Source: Augochlora pura
Lineage: Eukaryota > Arthropoda > Insecta > Hymenoptera > Halictidae
Length of the DNA: 64,000 nucleotides
Assembly: GCF_028453695.1 (NCBI RefSeq)
Contig: NC_135777.1
Coordinates: 9,971,714-10,035,713 of the forward strand
Reading direction: 5' to 3'
The position numbers and the translations under genes were made by a program. Below are positions 23,232-36,687 of this stretch, piece by piece; the first letter of the stretch is position 1; the number at the start of each line of letters is the position of its first letter. The notes beneath the pieces are model-generated. The model was given only the letters and a program-made list of their open reading frames with translations. It did no database searches and was not told where the DNA came from.

Positions 23232-23896
23232 TTAGGTTGGTAAGAAAATAATGTCGGTTTCCAAACGATATCTTTAACACGTTCGTCGCCGCGTCACCCA
23301 TACAGATATGGGTGTCACCCAGAGGTGACATTAATTTCTGACCAATTTTGAAAATTTATTTTTATTGCAATATATTCAAGCAAAATGAATTCGACTATAA
23401 TTTTTTGAATGCGAAAGAGTTCTAATGTCATCCCCTATGATAAATGTGAACTTTTTAGTTTTATTTTAATTAATTAAATTGCTTTAATTATGTGGGGATT
23501 TTAGTGACTAATTGTCGGCGGCGAACGTGTTAAATCGACATATCATAAATCGGAATAAGTTTTTTTAATCAAAATAAGATCCATTATAATCTACACATTT
23601 TTGCCAATAAATTGACAGTTTTTTAATTCCAGTAGCGTAAAATTCTGTTGTTCTGGGGTTGATAAATTCTTCGAACGAATATTACAGGAACTTGCTTGGT
23701 ATCCATTACGAAGACAATAACTTCAAGTGAGCACTAATTAACAGTAAAAACAAAAACGTACCTATCAGAATGGAGCACGACATCTGGCACTGTAAGATGA
23801 CAGTGGAAGGTAAACAGAAAAAAGTGAATTGTTATCCCAACACATGCGTCAAAGTTCGAAAGTTCGAAAACCGACATTAATTTCTTACCAACCTAA
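23232..23896 (-). mobile_element. Mariner, internally deleted (mellifera-type ends)
   Basis: The ends are TTAGGTTGGTAAGAAA and its inverse TTTCTTACCAACCTAA, flanked by TA on both sides. The right part matches the mariner at 50445-51288 nearly base for base, but most of the transposase is gone. Its left part is interrupted by a TTAA MITE at 23274. Confidence 0.88.
23274..23533. mobile_element. TTAA-flanked MITE nested in mariner, CACGTTCGYCGCCG ends
   Basis: The 260-bp unit runs from TTAA CACGTTCGTCGCCG to CGGCGGCGAACGTG TTAA, with 14-bp inverted ends (one mismatch) and a duplicated TTAA. Near the left end is a small hairpin, ACCCATACAGATATGGGTG. Confidence 0.85.
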
Positions 23897-24175
23897 TAAA
23901 ACAAAAGAATATGTACTTCGGAAATTATTTTTTGATAATAATTCTTCGGAAATTATTTAAAAATATAATTTACAAAAATAATTCTTTGCAGATTCTTTTA
24001 AAGAGAATTTTTTATCATTCAAAGGTCATTTTTAAAAAAATCGGATATTATTTCAATCTGAAAACTAAAGTTAAACCTACGTTAAACTCAGTAAATGCAA
24101 TTTGGTAGTTCGTGTAATAGAATCACAAATTATTTATATGCATTTGTTGGAAAATCGAATTATTTGAGATTGTCT

Positions 24176-24368
24176 TTAACCTCTTAGGCATGACACGCCA
24201 TTATAGTGGCTTTTGTGAATGTTTCGTGCTTTATTCAATTAATTTATTAATTATGAAAGTAAACGATTAAAGTAAAAGTGTGTATGTACAATACACCAAA
24301 GAAATAATATACGTAATTAATACTATATATAGCTATACGAAAAAAGTATATATTAAGAAAAATTGACC
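24176..24368. mobile_element. Partial MITE, CTCTTAGGCA family
   Basis: TTAA CCTCTTAGGCATGACACG and the following 180 bp match the 17414 copy. The right terminal repeat is missing. Confidence 0.7.
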
Positions 24369-27300
24369 GCTTGACAAAAGCAGATTGATTTTGTTGTGAG
24401 GGAAGAGATAAATTCCAGAAAGAGACAAATGATTATCTAAGGGATAATTATCGATTCAGAGGGATAAAATTTAGGAGAGAAGTTAGCTACCTTATCGACT
24501 TAGAAATTCGAGAATGATTATAGCGCTGCGATCATCCAGTCAACGACAAGGTGAAGAACTATTCATTGAATTAATATTGAAAAGCAAGAAGAAAATATAA
24601 TTGCTGTTAAAAATCGATGAATTAGAAACAATGCTCGAATAAAAAAATTATAACAGAACAATCGAACCAAATACAAGAACCGCATTAGCTCGAATATATT
24701 TTTTAACCACCCTTTGAATTTATATATACAGACAAATGGATGAATTATTAAAGGAATATTGTTAACGTAGCATAAATCTTATGTCTAATTCTAAATCTTT
24801 TGTTTTACATAACAATCTCTCTTTTACATAACAGTCTCTTCAATATTTCGTTAATTATGATAGTTTCTAATATTCAGAAAATAAATATCATTATGCACCA
24901 ATGAATATTACATAAGCAGGTGAACGGAACGGTATTCCCGATTGGCAATCGAGTTTATTACCTTTGGTTTTGAGTAGGTTTCTAGATCAAGTGTCACATT
25001 TGTATACGTTTAGGTACATACTAATATACGGATATCTATTTACCGATAGATGTTCGTTAAGCCCTATGTACGATTCAATAACATTTCATTGAGTACACGG
25101 ATAACGAGGTTTGATATCGAGCCAATCATGTTTCGCGGTTTCCGTACTTCATTTCACACTGCTTCTCAATATAACTACGATATCGTTCCTTCGAATTTAC
25201 CAGCCATTCGCGTTTAAGGTTTCTTATTAATTGGTAAACATGTTTACTCACGATATTCAATTGCGGGATAAAATTCGTTCTCATTTTCTTAAACAAAAAT
25301 CGAACATTGCATTGAACTGTTGTTATTGTTCGAAAATAACAAGAAGAAAATTCGAAACTGTTACTTCCTCCGGAAATAAAAAGAAAATTAATGTTCTACT
25401 CGCTCGTATAAAATTCGGCAGATAAAATTGTAAAACGCAACTTTAACAACTACCGATCTCGATAGTATAATTAATTATTCATAAATTAATCCTATAATTT
25501 AAAAAGACCCGAACGCAATTTCAAAAATTGATCCCGTTTTAAAGAATGCAGAATTAAATGCACGTCCGTCCAGTTCAGATCCATTGTCCATACAAAATTT
25601 ATTTAGTCCAATTTCATTGTAAAATCGCGTCACGTTTGGCTGTAATCCAGAACACAGTGTCAAGCAAACATCACGTAATTTACTGGGATTTTGTCAGTAA
25701 AACGTATATTCGCTTTTTGGATCCTTGCATTCCTCCAATTATTGAATTCCTCTGGAATCCCATAGGGAACACATGTTGGCAGAACATGGCGGAAAACATT
25801 CCAGAAAAATTGTTAGTTATCTTATCAGCTCGAATAATAAAGTATAAGGGGCAACCTCGATTTATGAACTAGTTTTATATTGTATTTACAACGATAACAA
25901 TTGAACGCGAAACAGTCAAGAACATTTAAAGAATTTAAAATGAAATATGATAAAATATTTATAATAAAATGCTTCTCTGTTACAATAATTTATTATTTGA
26001 AATTTTCATGACAAATCAGACTGGTTAAGGTACAACAAAGTATTACGGAAAGAAACGTCTATATTTTGCAATTGACACTAAACCTACGACGGTAGTAAAA
26101 ATGACCAGTTTATGTATTTTACTTAAAAATTGTTGAAATTATTGAGATTGTTCAAGTTTTATTTACTTTAAAATTGTTTATATTTTATGAATTACATATT
26201 AAAATTGTTGAAACTTCGTATATTTTAAAATCGTAAAATTTATAAAAACCCTTCTATAGGAAACAATTGCAGAAATTGTAGAGACTATGTAAAACGGCAA
26301 GAAATCTAAATATACTTCAGTCTTGCCATGCATAAAAATCCCGCGTCTAACGATAGGTACTTAAAAAACTATAGTTACATTGAAATGTGTTATTATTTTA
26401 TCAGGGAACCGGTAAAGCAGTAACATTTCCATCGCGAGGCTCACCTGACCATTGCAAACGATTGACGGTCAAGCCTTTTCCTCGGCAGTCGGTTCAACCA
26501 TAAAGGCAGCCGAAATCGTTCTATTTGTTCGACTATGTAATTTCATTGTAGCCGGATAGAATGTTTTCTCACATGATTAAACAGCATTGGTCGCCGTAAA
26601 CCGCGGCGGTGAACGTGTCGATCACGCGAAACCCCGAATTAAAAGGAAAAACGGGTGCGGCGCGGCGCGGCACGGCGGAGCCGCAATCATTCGGTTGTTA
26701 ATCCTCACGGTCCCGATCCAAATGACCTCTCACTTGAACGCGGGCTGGCGGTAATTTCGTGGCACCGGTTGCGTAACTTGTTAGGTTTGATATCTATCGC
26801 GATGGCCCCCTCCGGTTACAAATTACGACGCCAGTTGCGAGTGGGTCAAGACTCGCGAACCCGCGATAAAATACTGCATTCATTAATTAATTCGCCGGTG
26901 AAATATCGCGACGATGTGTCACGCTGGAAGTTGCCCCGAATCTCGCGACAGTTTTGTTAATGGACAGCGTTCCCCCGCGTAACTACCGTTGCTCGCGGAT
27001 CCATTAAACAGCTCGCGAGCTCCGGGAATTAAATGAAAAGAATACACTGTCTTCCGACCCCGAAGCCGCCGGGACTCGGCCCGCTCGTAACGATTATGAA
27101 AACGTATCGCAGGTGCTGCGATATGCTCGCGCCTGAAAAAAGAAACGCCTAGAGGATATACCGACGCCGGTGCCGCGTCGGCTCTTCGTCGCAATCATGA
27201 TTAGAAACCTCGGATTTCACCGTTCAACTCGCTTCTTCCCGATATACAATGCTCAGATGCTTGGAAGATTTTTATGAGGCGAGCCTCTTCGTCGTCTTCC

Positions 27301-30300
27301 TCGCACAATTTAACAGTTCACCAATCGGTAGGCTATGAATCGTCTTTTTACCAAGGCAACCAATAATTTATTATCTATGTGTCTTATCTCCTCAAGCTCC
27401 CATATTATTACATAATTATTTAAATATATTAGATACCTTTCGCGATGAATAAAACAAAAATAAAATATATATCGCTTAAAGGTAATGTTATGGAAATATA
27501 AAAATGTTAATAGATTCAATTATTCTACAATGATATTTATGGTCGAAAACCCGGTCGGTAAAGTGTTAATCTTTAGTCTATCGGCATGATACCATATGGA
27601 GCCACTAACGTTGAATATTTAGGGTTCCAATTACCGCGGTTCTACGAAAGACCGTTACATACATTTATTTTAATGGCAATATCAATAATATGACAAAGAA
27701 TTATGAGCAACAAAATTTTAATATAACATTTAACATTATATTAAGTGAATGAAATCATTTGAGTACTCTATTAGTTTATTGCAACAAAATTTGTTAAATG
27801 TAATAGTTGTCTGCATTTAAATTTCGCTTTCACTTACACCAATATGGTTAAGAAAGTTAATTTATGTGAATGGTTATAATTTTAAATAGTTAGCTTTTAG
27901 TCGATCAAAACAGTGTTTTTATGTTGTAACAATCATTCGATTTTATAAAGGAAGTATAAAAATTAACATTTCTTGTATTGTTTTAGAATAAATGCAATAT
28001 GTAACTAGCGCATGTTTTTAAACTCTTAACATTTTTATTAACAACTCTCCATAATTATTATGTACAATGTGTAATTATTGTGCAGTCATAAAACGATCGT
28101 AAATCTAATATAACACGCTGTAGCAATTAAGACATAATATTATACGTTACTACATTAGTAACGTATACTACATTGTAGTACTACATTAATCCTATAATGC
28201 AGGCTTGAACAACAGAAGTGATGCAAACATCTTAAATGGCATAGTTCTAGATCCCTTAAATTACTATATTATTTCGATAAACAATTTGATTTCCTCTAAA
28301 TATGACATAACATTGATATAAATATGACATAGCGTTGCTGTTTGTTTAGCGTTATCGCTACCTCATTATTATTTTCTGAAATTTCTATATTATCGAGTTT
28401 AGTTTCGCAGAGGATTACATTTTTTGTTTATTTTATAATTAATTATCGAGTTTATTGTGTAACTCGTTTTACAAATCACTGATTAGATAGTTAGAATTGA
28501 AAAGATTTTTTATCGCCTTGATTATGTTGAGATTGTCAATAGAAATTATCCAGAGATTTTCTTTTTCAATTTTTAACTTTCCAATTGCGAGAAGAACAAT
28601 ACATATAATACAGGATTCTATTGGAAGTGTGACGGGATTGATTTTTCTGTCACTAACAACGATTTCATTGGTTGTTTCGTCAGCATTTACTTTAATAAAT
28701 ATATAACTGACTATTTGATTATGTGATTTGATCTTTAAGTAAATTAATTATGACTTATGAAAAGAATTAATTATGACTTAGAAATATCCAATTTTTTCAA
28801 GATTTTGTCTATTCTAGCAGTGAGAAGAACGCTGCGATTTCTGTAGCAAAACTTTTCAGCGTAATTATTAAAAATAATTTGATGAATTTGATTATATCAA
28901 GATTAGTCGCCAATTTATCTATACACGCCATGTATATTCTCCAGTAGATTGTAAGATAGTTGCATCCAGTAGATGTAAGATATTTAGATTATAAACGTGT
29001 ATCTACTTTTAATAAAAGTGCTTTTAATGAAAGTGTTCTTAGTCAATGATTATGTGTCTCAAAAGAAACGAGTCTCGTAATAGTAATCACGTTTACCCTA
29101 CGTTTCGCATTTTTTTCACAGTTCTTCCAAAGGACCGGTGAAGATTGCGATAGAGCATGGTCGCGAAGTAAACGCTCTTTTATCGAAAAGATCATCGTCT
29201 GGTCATTAGTTTGGACGATCTGGCTTCTACCGTAATATAAAATTCGTGTTTACGTAAAAGACGGCGGACAAGTACAGATTGCGAGTCCGTGGAAGTTCGA
29301 TTGCGCGTTAGGACTCGAGCTCCGATATTTACTCTCGAGCGATAAGCATATTTCGGCGATGAAAGAACAGCAGCCGTCGGCCCCCCGGCGAAAGCAGAAG
29401 AGGGAAACTCGAGCGTTTATTCGCAGTGGCAGCGGCTCTCGCCGAGAATATTTCGCTCGGAACGTCCCGGAAAGTTCGCGCAGGCTCTAACATATAAGAT
29501 GATGGTAGCTGGATTGGATAAGAAGGGGTTCGGGAGAGGGAACGGGGGGGAAAGCCGGCGATGTCCTGGCCGAGGGAATCACGTGTCAGAGCCGAAATGA
29601 GGGTCGATGGGAGATCGGCGAATGGAAAAGAGAAACACGGACGGAAGTTTTGAAAAGGAACTGGCAACGGTCCAAGAGAAAAAAGGACGGCGCGGATCGC
29701 ATTTACTCTGAAGAGCGCGAAACTCTCGAGCGGAGCAAACAAACCGTAGGAGGGTGAGCCTGTCTGCCGGTCCTGCTCTCTGTTTGCCCTCCCTTTCCGC
29801 GTCTACAAGCGAACCTGCCGCCGCCTGTGTGCAAAGTGTTATTGCGGGGGCGGAATGAGAACGATTACCTAAATACCTTTAGGCTCGTCACACATAAAGA
29901 AAGCTTTAGCCGCAGTTTATCACGCTGACTGCCAGTCGCTGCTCACACGAGGCCGACGCTTACCGTTACCCTGATCCAGCATTGATAAAAGACTGACGGA
30001 ATAACCGGAAATCGAGATTACTCTTCGCCAGCACGAGACTCGTCAATTGTACCGTCAATTGGGTCGAGACGCTCCTGCAGAATATGACTAGGATACGAAT
30101 CTTTTATTAAATGTCATTTAAACTATCAAAGACGTATAAAGAAAGTATTAATTAACGAAACTGCGAGAGAAATCGTGGTGCAAGCGGTTAACACACAGTC
30201 GGGGACACCTTTTAAAATGGTATTGATTTTTTAAAATTGGACTAAACAACTTGAACTATTTTTATATGACCGAAACACTCGTCACAATGAAGGTATGTAT

Positions 30301-31150
30301 TACTGTAATGGCTGCAATGTCATTCCGAATAATAGCAAAATTAAAAAGAAGAATTTTAGTCATCGTCTAGTAGACTAGTCTCTGTATCATTTATACAAGT
30401 TTAAAGAGCGTCTACATGTGTGTATTTGTCCCTAACTGTACTTCTCGAGGTGAGTGTAGCTCAGCAGAGGAAAGCGAAGATTTGCTGCGGAATCGTTGAA
30501 AGGATCGTCCTCGACAAACTGATTATCGGCGACACGATTCACTGGCAGTGATTATGACAGGACGACCGGCGCAATTGTTCCCCGAAAGGTTCAATTCCTT
30601 GTCTGCGAAGTTTCCAGAGTCCTTTCGATCGAGGTCGCGGTAGGGAGTCGCAAGTGCTCTCAAGACTGTCGCATACCGGGTCGAACCTGTAAACAAGCAA
30701 ACTTACGTGCCACGTGGAAATTCTCAGATAAATTGAAGCAGAGTCGAATCGAGTCGAGACTCGGCGCTCTCAGATCAGAGACCCGGTCGCCATGCCGCCT
30801 GTTTGCCGTTGCTAGCTAGCTGTTTAATTTCTGGAAGATCTCGCCGCCGGCAAAACTTCCGGTGCAGCGCGCTTTCATCCGGAAGCCTGAAGTCTGGCGT
30901 CGCGTGCATCCGCGAGCATTTGGTAGCGAGAGGGAACGCAATCTTCCCGATAAGAACTCGCCTCACGTCGCTGATCGAAGATATCGGCCCCATTCGCTTG
31001 TTGTGGGCCAATTAGATCCAGCTGAATATGTTTAACAGATTTTCTATATTTTGTGTATTGAAATATATTTGATATTGTATAGGATGGTTTAACATGATGA
31101 AAAACAACACTCATTCATGAACGACATGTCTGTGATTGCATTTGTTAAAT
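24369..31150. other. Intergenic, no gene seen
   Basis: I see no conserved frame. Open frames at 25558-25872, 26655-27194 and 29329-29742 have no motif and no splice partners. At 26072 there is a short TTGACACTAAACCTAC block like the ends of a TTAA element family. The sequence is AT-rich except for CpG-rich islands near 26.6-27.2 and 29.3-29.9 kb. Confidence 0.5.
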
Positions 31151-31157
31151 TCTGAAT

Positions 31158-31205
31158 TTAACACTGGAACTACCAAACCAGTCGAAAAGACTGATTTCTA
31201 ATTTT
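31158..31205. mobile_element. Fragment of a TTAA element end
   Basis: TTAA CACTGGAACTACCAAACC, with the GTCGAAAAGACTG hairpin after it, resembles the 12640 end. No partner end was found. Confidence 0.35.
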
Positions 31206-31837
31206 TTCTTTCATAGTTACCGGAATTATGAAGATTTTTCTGTCAGAAATGTATTTATAAACGTCTTCACTGAAAGATATGATAAAATAGAAATCGTACG
31301 ATGTTCGAGAAAATCCAATCTTGTCATTGTAAAACAATTTACATTAGTAATGTTCTGTGCACAATAATATCCAATTTATAAATCTTAGAGATCAATACAT
31401 AGTTGGAGAGATATTTTATTCCGATAATCTCTTATGTCATCCAAACACAAGTTGAGTTGAACACACATATGGTTTATCGTGATGAACGTGACACGCGCTA
31501 CAGACTTACTGTTGGACAGTAATTGATAGAATTTTTGTGTATCTAATAAATATTAATAATGTTGAAATTTAATTTTAGCGAGCTCCGTTCACATGGATTA
31601 TTAATAATAATAATATTTATTTATTTTCAGCCTCACAGCCAAGAAATTGGACTTGGTTTACAAAAACCTAACTCTACATTGCTATCTTAACCTTTCATTC
31701 ATTATATACATTCTCATTCACACTCTTATCTCTTATACCTACTAAAAACCGTCTCTGACTAAAGAACCGTTTCTACCATCTACCCACCCCCCTCTATTAC
31801 ACCTGCTATGCCTTTGATTTATCTTTCGCTTCTTACC

Positions 31838-32926
31838 CTAAAATCCTAATAAAGCTCTCTCCTTTGCCCTTTCTTTTTTCTTTCTCTCTACCTTGCCCGG
31901 CCATTCCTCCACCTTCTCGTTCTTTCTACCGCTTACTACCTCCTCGATCACCACTCCTCTTCCCGTTTCCTTGCAATCTCTTACGAGATGCTCCAATGTA
32001 CCAAACTTCTCCCCACACAGGTCACAGTTTCTTTCTTCTTCTTTCTCCCAATACCTGTTCCACCTTTCCATATTTCCACATCTCGCTCTCGCTACTAATT
32101 TCTGACATCCTCCTTTACCTTCCCTCCTCAGGTACTCTGGGAGATCCCAGATTCTTATTTTCTGGTACCGCGGGTTAAATTTGGACTGTGCCGCTTTGCG
32201 GAATTGCTTCTGCTGCTGTACCTCTACATCTCTATTTCTCAACCTTCAGCCCACAACTTCCCCACTATCCCTCAACCGATTTATACCTTCCTGACTCCAT
32301 CCGTTCCTCTTAAAATATTCCTCCCTTTCCATTCTGCTTTTGGTTTTCAACTCTTCATTTCTCTCTTTTTCCTTCAAACACTCTGCAACAATCCTTCTTT
32401 CACCACCTCTCTTCAAATTCTCCTCAAACCTTATAGCCCTATGCCCTGTACACGCGCTAACTTTCACTCTCTTTGTTTTCTCGAGCACTATGTAACTTGA
32501 CGTACTAACATCCAGACCCAGTGTCCACTTTATGTACCTTAAGTGTACCCGCTCTACTGCTTCTCTCTCCCTGTACTCCCATAATTCCACTCCGTATAAT
32601 AACACACCCAGCACCAACATATCAAATAGGAACATTCTCATGCGAAAATTATCTTTAAATATCCGCTCCCCAATGCCGCATGCCTGGTTCAGAACGACAT
32701 TGGCTCTCTTCGTTCTCTCCTGTATATGCCTATCCATATTGCCGTTCCTTTGGAATGTTATCCCCAGATAACAAAATTCCCTTACCACTTCTATCTCCTT
32801 TCCCTTCCATTTCCATTGCGTTTCCTTGGTCTTGCCTCCCCCCTTCCGGAGTATCATCACTTTCGTTTTCTCCACATTCAGTCTCAATCCTTTCTTATCC
32901 AGATAATTCTCAAATCTCTTAATCAT
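31838..32926 (-). pseudogene. LINE reverse transcriptase C-terminal part, broken
   Basis: Two minus-strand frames (32926-32246 and 32242-31838) give the RT thumb and connection region and the terminal cysteine-histidine motif. They are separated by a stop or frame change near 32244 and from the YADD segment by a stop near 32940. Confidence 0.8.
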
Positions 32927-33035
32927 CCCTTTTAACTCCTACTCTCTCCTCGCTAGCAGCACCACATCGTCTGCATATGCCAGAGTCCAAAATCTCAGAT
33001 TCCCCGCGTCGACCTCCCCCCCAAATTGCCTTTCC

Positions 33036-34000
33036 TCATGCACTCTTCCATATCCGCCAAGAAAATAGTGTACAGTGATGGACTGAGCGGGCACCCTGTC
33101 TCAATCCCTCGCCTGTCCAGAACTCTTCAGACACTCCATCGCTTGTCTTCACCACATTTCTTGTTTCTGTGTATATTTCTTTTATCCTTTCTATTAGTCC
33201 TTTCCTCACACCCCTCTCTGCCAAGGCTTCCCAGAACTTACCTCTCTTCACTGCGTCGAAAGCAGCTTCCAAATCTACGAACAGTGCGTACACCTTTCTT
33301 TTATTTTTCAGTGTTTTTCTTTCTGCCACATGATGTAGTATGTACCCATTGTCGATCGTCCCTCTATGTTTCCGAAACCGCGATTGTGTATCTGGTAAAA
33401 TGCCCTTCTGTTCCACATCCTTCCTCAGTCTTTCATTTAATATCGCTGCGTAATTTATACGCTTATTTTATACGCTGTGCACAGGAGGCTTATACCTCGA
33501 TAGTTCTCAGGTACTTCTGCGTTGCCTTTTTTATAATTCGCCATGATACCCGCTCTTTTCCAATCTTCCGGGAAGCCTTCTCCGTTCCAGACCTTCTTTA
33601 TCAGTTCTTTGAGCTTCTTCCTTGTCGGACCTTCGCTATACTTCCGATTCTGTTTGGTACACTCCCTATCCCACCAACATTTTTGCCCTATTTTCCATTT
33701 CCGTGTCACTATCTCCTTCTTTTTCATCGTCATGTTTACCACTAATTTCAGCCATTGCCATTCCTCAAATATTCCAATTCCATACTATACCACCCGTTCG
33801 TTTTTTGCCACTACTTCCTTGCTCCAACACACTACTTCCTTCTCCAATTCCCCTTCCTTTGCTTGTCTTTTCCCTGCTAGTACCTCTATTACCAAACACA
33901 GAGGCTGATGATCTGACTCAATGCTGTGCCCCATCCAGAATTTTTCCGCTCTTTCCCAACCTATCTCATTCACAATTACGTAATCTATCACTGATGCACC
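33036..34000 (-). pseudogene. LINE endonuclease end and RT palm/fingers, broken
   Basis: The minus-strand readings 33742-33455 and 33416-33036 carry RT blocks 1-4 (KKGNAEVPENYRGISLL; LVDLEAAFDAVKRG; GLRQGARS). They are preceded by the endonuclease tail with SDHQPL. Frame changes occur near 33450 and 33030. Confidence 0.78.
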
Positions 34001-34057
34001 TCTTTTTTCTGTACACGTATACTCTCCTTCTTCGTCTCCTTGTACAATGCCATTCAA

Positions 34058-34165
34058 ATGACCAGAATTAACCACTAGGATGACCAGAAGGGACCACAAG
34101 GATGACCAGATATGACCACTAGGATGGCCAGACATGACCATTAGGACGACCACTGATAACCACTT
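34058..34165. repeat. 22-bp minisatellite, about 4.5 units
   Basis: ATGACCAGA-x-ACCACTAGG variants repeat at 34058, 34080, 34102 and 34124, with a degenerate unit after them. The array sits between the truncated LINE 5' end and a MITE fragment. Confidence 0.85.
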
Positions 34166-34167
34166 TA

Positions 34168-34245
34168 CCCCTTGCACTATTGCTCCTTTCATGCTGTGAC
34201 GATTAGCGCTTAATAATTTTTCTAATAGGATCAGAAAATTTTTTT
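34168..34245. mobile_element. Partial MITE, CCCCTTGCACTAT family
   Basis: Starting at CCCCTTGCACTAT, the segment matches the first 90 or so bases of the 6346 copy. The flank reads TTTA rather than TTAA, and the right end is absent. Confidence 0.7.
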
Positions 34246-36229
34246 CACCGACAAGGACAGGCTGACCAATTGAACAATAACACTCCGCTGAACGGTTAAC
34301 CTACAGTAGCTGTCAACACTGATTATGATACTTCGTATTATTCAATCAAATATCTTTCACTAATAAAATTATTTCTGGCTTCTCAATATTTATAACAGTT
34401 CCGTTTGTTAGAAATATGCTCAAGCAGCCCCTGACTATCTTGCCATTTAGTTAGTGACAATAACTGATAAAATGGGAGATATAAAATAACTTTTCAGTAG
34501 GACGTTGGTGGCGATGACTGCGACTCCAACCGCTACAATGACTTCTAGTTGCTTTTCGAATTTCTCCAAGTAAGTGTCGCGCGTGGAAATTGTCGTGGAA
34601 AATGTTAGAAAATTTTCATTCGCGAGAAATTGTTCAGTAGAAGAGGAACACACCCCATTGGATATCTTCGCAACTTCGAATTATCAGCGATTAATTAAAT
34701 GGTCAGTGTTCGGTGATATTGCTGTGAAAATGAATTCCGTTTTAACCATACGAGGACCCTCCGATCTTATCCCTTGCTCGATAAAGTTATTGGCCTGGGA
34801 TCAGCTGAACATTGCACAAGGTCAATGCACCGACATCGTGAATCGTGACCGACATGTCCGAGCAACAAATATACTCTGAACTAAATTAGCGAGTTTTCTT
34901 TTATATTAATGATACTCTTTACAATTCTTAAACTCTGTGTTCGAACACGACCCGAAACCTTCGTCACTGTTTTAACTCGCGAACAAAATCGCGAATTGCA
35001 TTTTCGCTAAGAAAAAAGTTACTCCAAATGACCTCAGAATTCTTCCATTTCCCGGAGTTACAATAAAGAAACACTTTTCAAGCGCCGTTAAATAATTCCG
35101 CTTGCGCGCAACAATTATAGGGATGTCGTTCCGATTAATTTCAACTAAAAAGCATCAACGACGTAGGAAATATTGCTGTTTGAATTTCGTCTTGGGTATC
35201 GTTCCGCGGAAACGAGCGTAGGCGGAGATGAAAGGGGAACTCTTTTTACTGTCGTCGTTTCCAGTTCCATCAACAATTTCCATAATCGCAACAAAATCCA
35301 AAGGAAGCGGGCCCCGTCCTCGTTGCCGTCGTGCCCGGTTTAATCACACCCTCGCAAATAAATAAAAGAAGGACACCGTCTCGGCTTCAGTGCTGGCAGC
35401 TATTGCAACTTTAATCTCCTTTTGTGTTCCTCGGCTGTTGATCCTAGACACCATTCAATTATTCCCGCTGCACCGTCACCTTGTCCGGTTTAATTCCGTC
35501 GACGGAGCCAGTTTTTCCGGCGACGAGGGACGGCAACGGCGACGACGATGGAACAGGAAGGTCGACGGAATCATCGTCGAGGGCAATCATGCTCCAAGGA
35601 CCTGTCGTCGGTCCGACGGAAACGTTTGCGTGGAACGGTAAGACAACCGGCCGAAATTACGTGCGAACACCGATGGTCCGGGCTGATAGACGAGCCGGAT
35701 CTCAACACAAACGGGATGGAAGAGTGTTAGGGAAATTGCTTTATTATTAACGCAGTGCCATCCAGACTGTTTGCGCGAAGAATTTTTCATACAGCCAGCA
35801 TATTTTATGATTACTGCATCATTTTAGAGAATTGTATATAACTTATAAAATGGCAGACGGTTGAATCAAATTGTAAGATACGTTGCTTCGTTCGAAATAA
35901 ATTTTAGTTAGATTCAATTACACAAACCAAATTTTTGATTAGATTCTTTATTGTAAATTGAATTTCACGAGCAAACAATTGGGTCGACAATTGGGTCTCG
36001 CATGACTCATAATAGCATCCATAGCATTTCACTTACATTGACTTATTTATCTTTCGATTATTGTTAATATTGTCACATTGAAAAATGCTAAAGAACAACA
36101 AATTATTTATTTGTTCCATTTATGGTAAGTCATCAATACATAAAGACTACCACAGACTCAGTCGTTGCGTCGCGAGGACTATCTTCCTGTTAAGAAACTC
36201 TTTGTTCCGGTTCTTCCAGATTCTTTCGT
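34246..36229. other. Intergenic, no gene seen
   Basis: Open frames at 34574-34879 and 35390-35750 lie in mixed sequence without recognisable motifs or splice context. Confidence 0.5.
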
Positions 36230-36645
36230 AATTGAACAATTACAAAATTTAATGTAACTGAATTACATTAATGACGCATTACGATGTAATTCAGTTCAAA
36301 TTATGAATTAAGAGATAATAAGAAATAGTAACCATGGATGGTTATTGAAAATAACCCTATAAAGATTTCTAAAAACGGAAATTATTGTTATGTCCTCTAT
36401 GTACATTTACTCTCATAAATAACAGATTACAAACTGAATTAATATCTCATTTGCAAATAATAATTAAAATTTGCATCCCATTAAACATTCATTTCGTGAA
36501 AAAACAGAATTGTGTCTCTCTTCTGTAAAACACTGCTCTGTTATTTGGAAAACTGTATTTTAATTACACTCAAGATTAAAATAATTTTTAATTCCATGAA
36601 CTGAAAGGTTTCAATTATAACGTAATTGAATTACAATATAACTAA
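36230..36645. repeat. AT-rich repeat with GTAATTGAATTACAAT-type words
   Basis: Inverted words such as TGTAATTCAGTT and AACTGAATTACAT occur at the left, and ACGTAATTGAATTACAAT at the right. Similar words fill 52440-52640, so this is probably a diverged foldback family. Confidence 0.45.
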
Positions 36646-36687
36646 ACCAGAACAACTCTGCTGTGGAATATTATTGTATATTACGGG

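Larger units (their letters stand above)
31604..34170 (-). mobile_element. 5'-truncated non-LTR retrotransposon (LINE)
   Basis: The minus-strand fragments are in order. First is the end of an AP endonuclease domain (IDYVIVNEIG ... SIESDHQPL near 33.9-34.0 kb). Next is a reverse transcriptase with VPENYRGISLL, ALFVDLEAAFDAVKRGK and a YADD active site at 32965-32976. Then comes a thumb/tail (YLGITFQRNGNMDRHI). Last is a C-terminal C-x2-C-x8-H-x4-C knuckle (CDLCGEKFGTLEHLVRDC, near 32.0 kb). It ends in an (AAT)-rich tail at about 31604. Stop codons (one directly after YADDVVLLARRE) and frame changes break it into at least five pieces, so it is dead. I do not assign the clade. Confidence 0.88.

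Noticed and set aside
25558..25872. Plus-strand 104-codon frame in the 24-31 kb spacer
   Set aside because: No family motif, no splice context and AT-rich composition; length alone is not enough.
31864..34071. Serine/proline/phenylalanine-rich plus-strand frames up to 239 codons
   Set aside because: They are antisense to the LINE reverse transcriptase and composition-driven.
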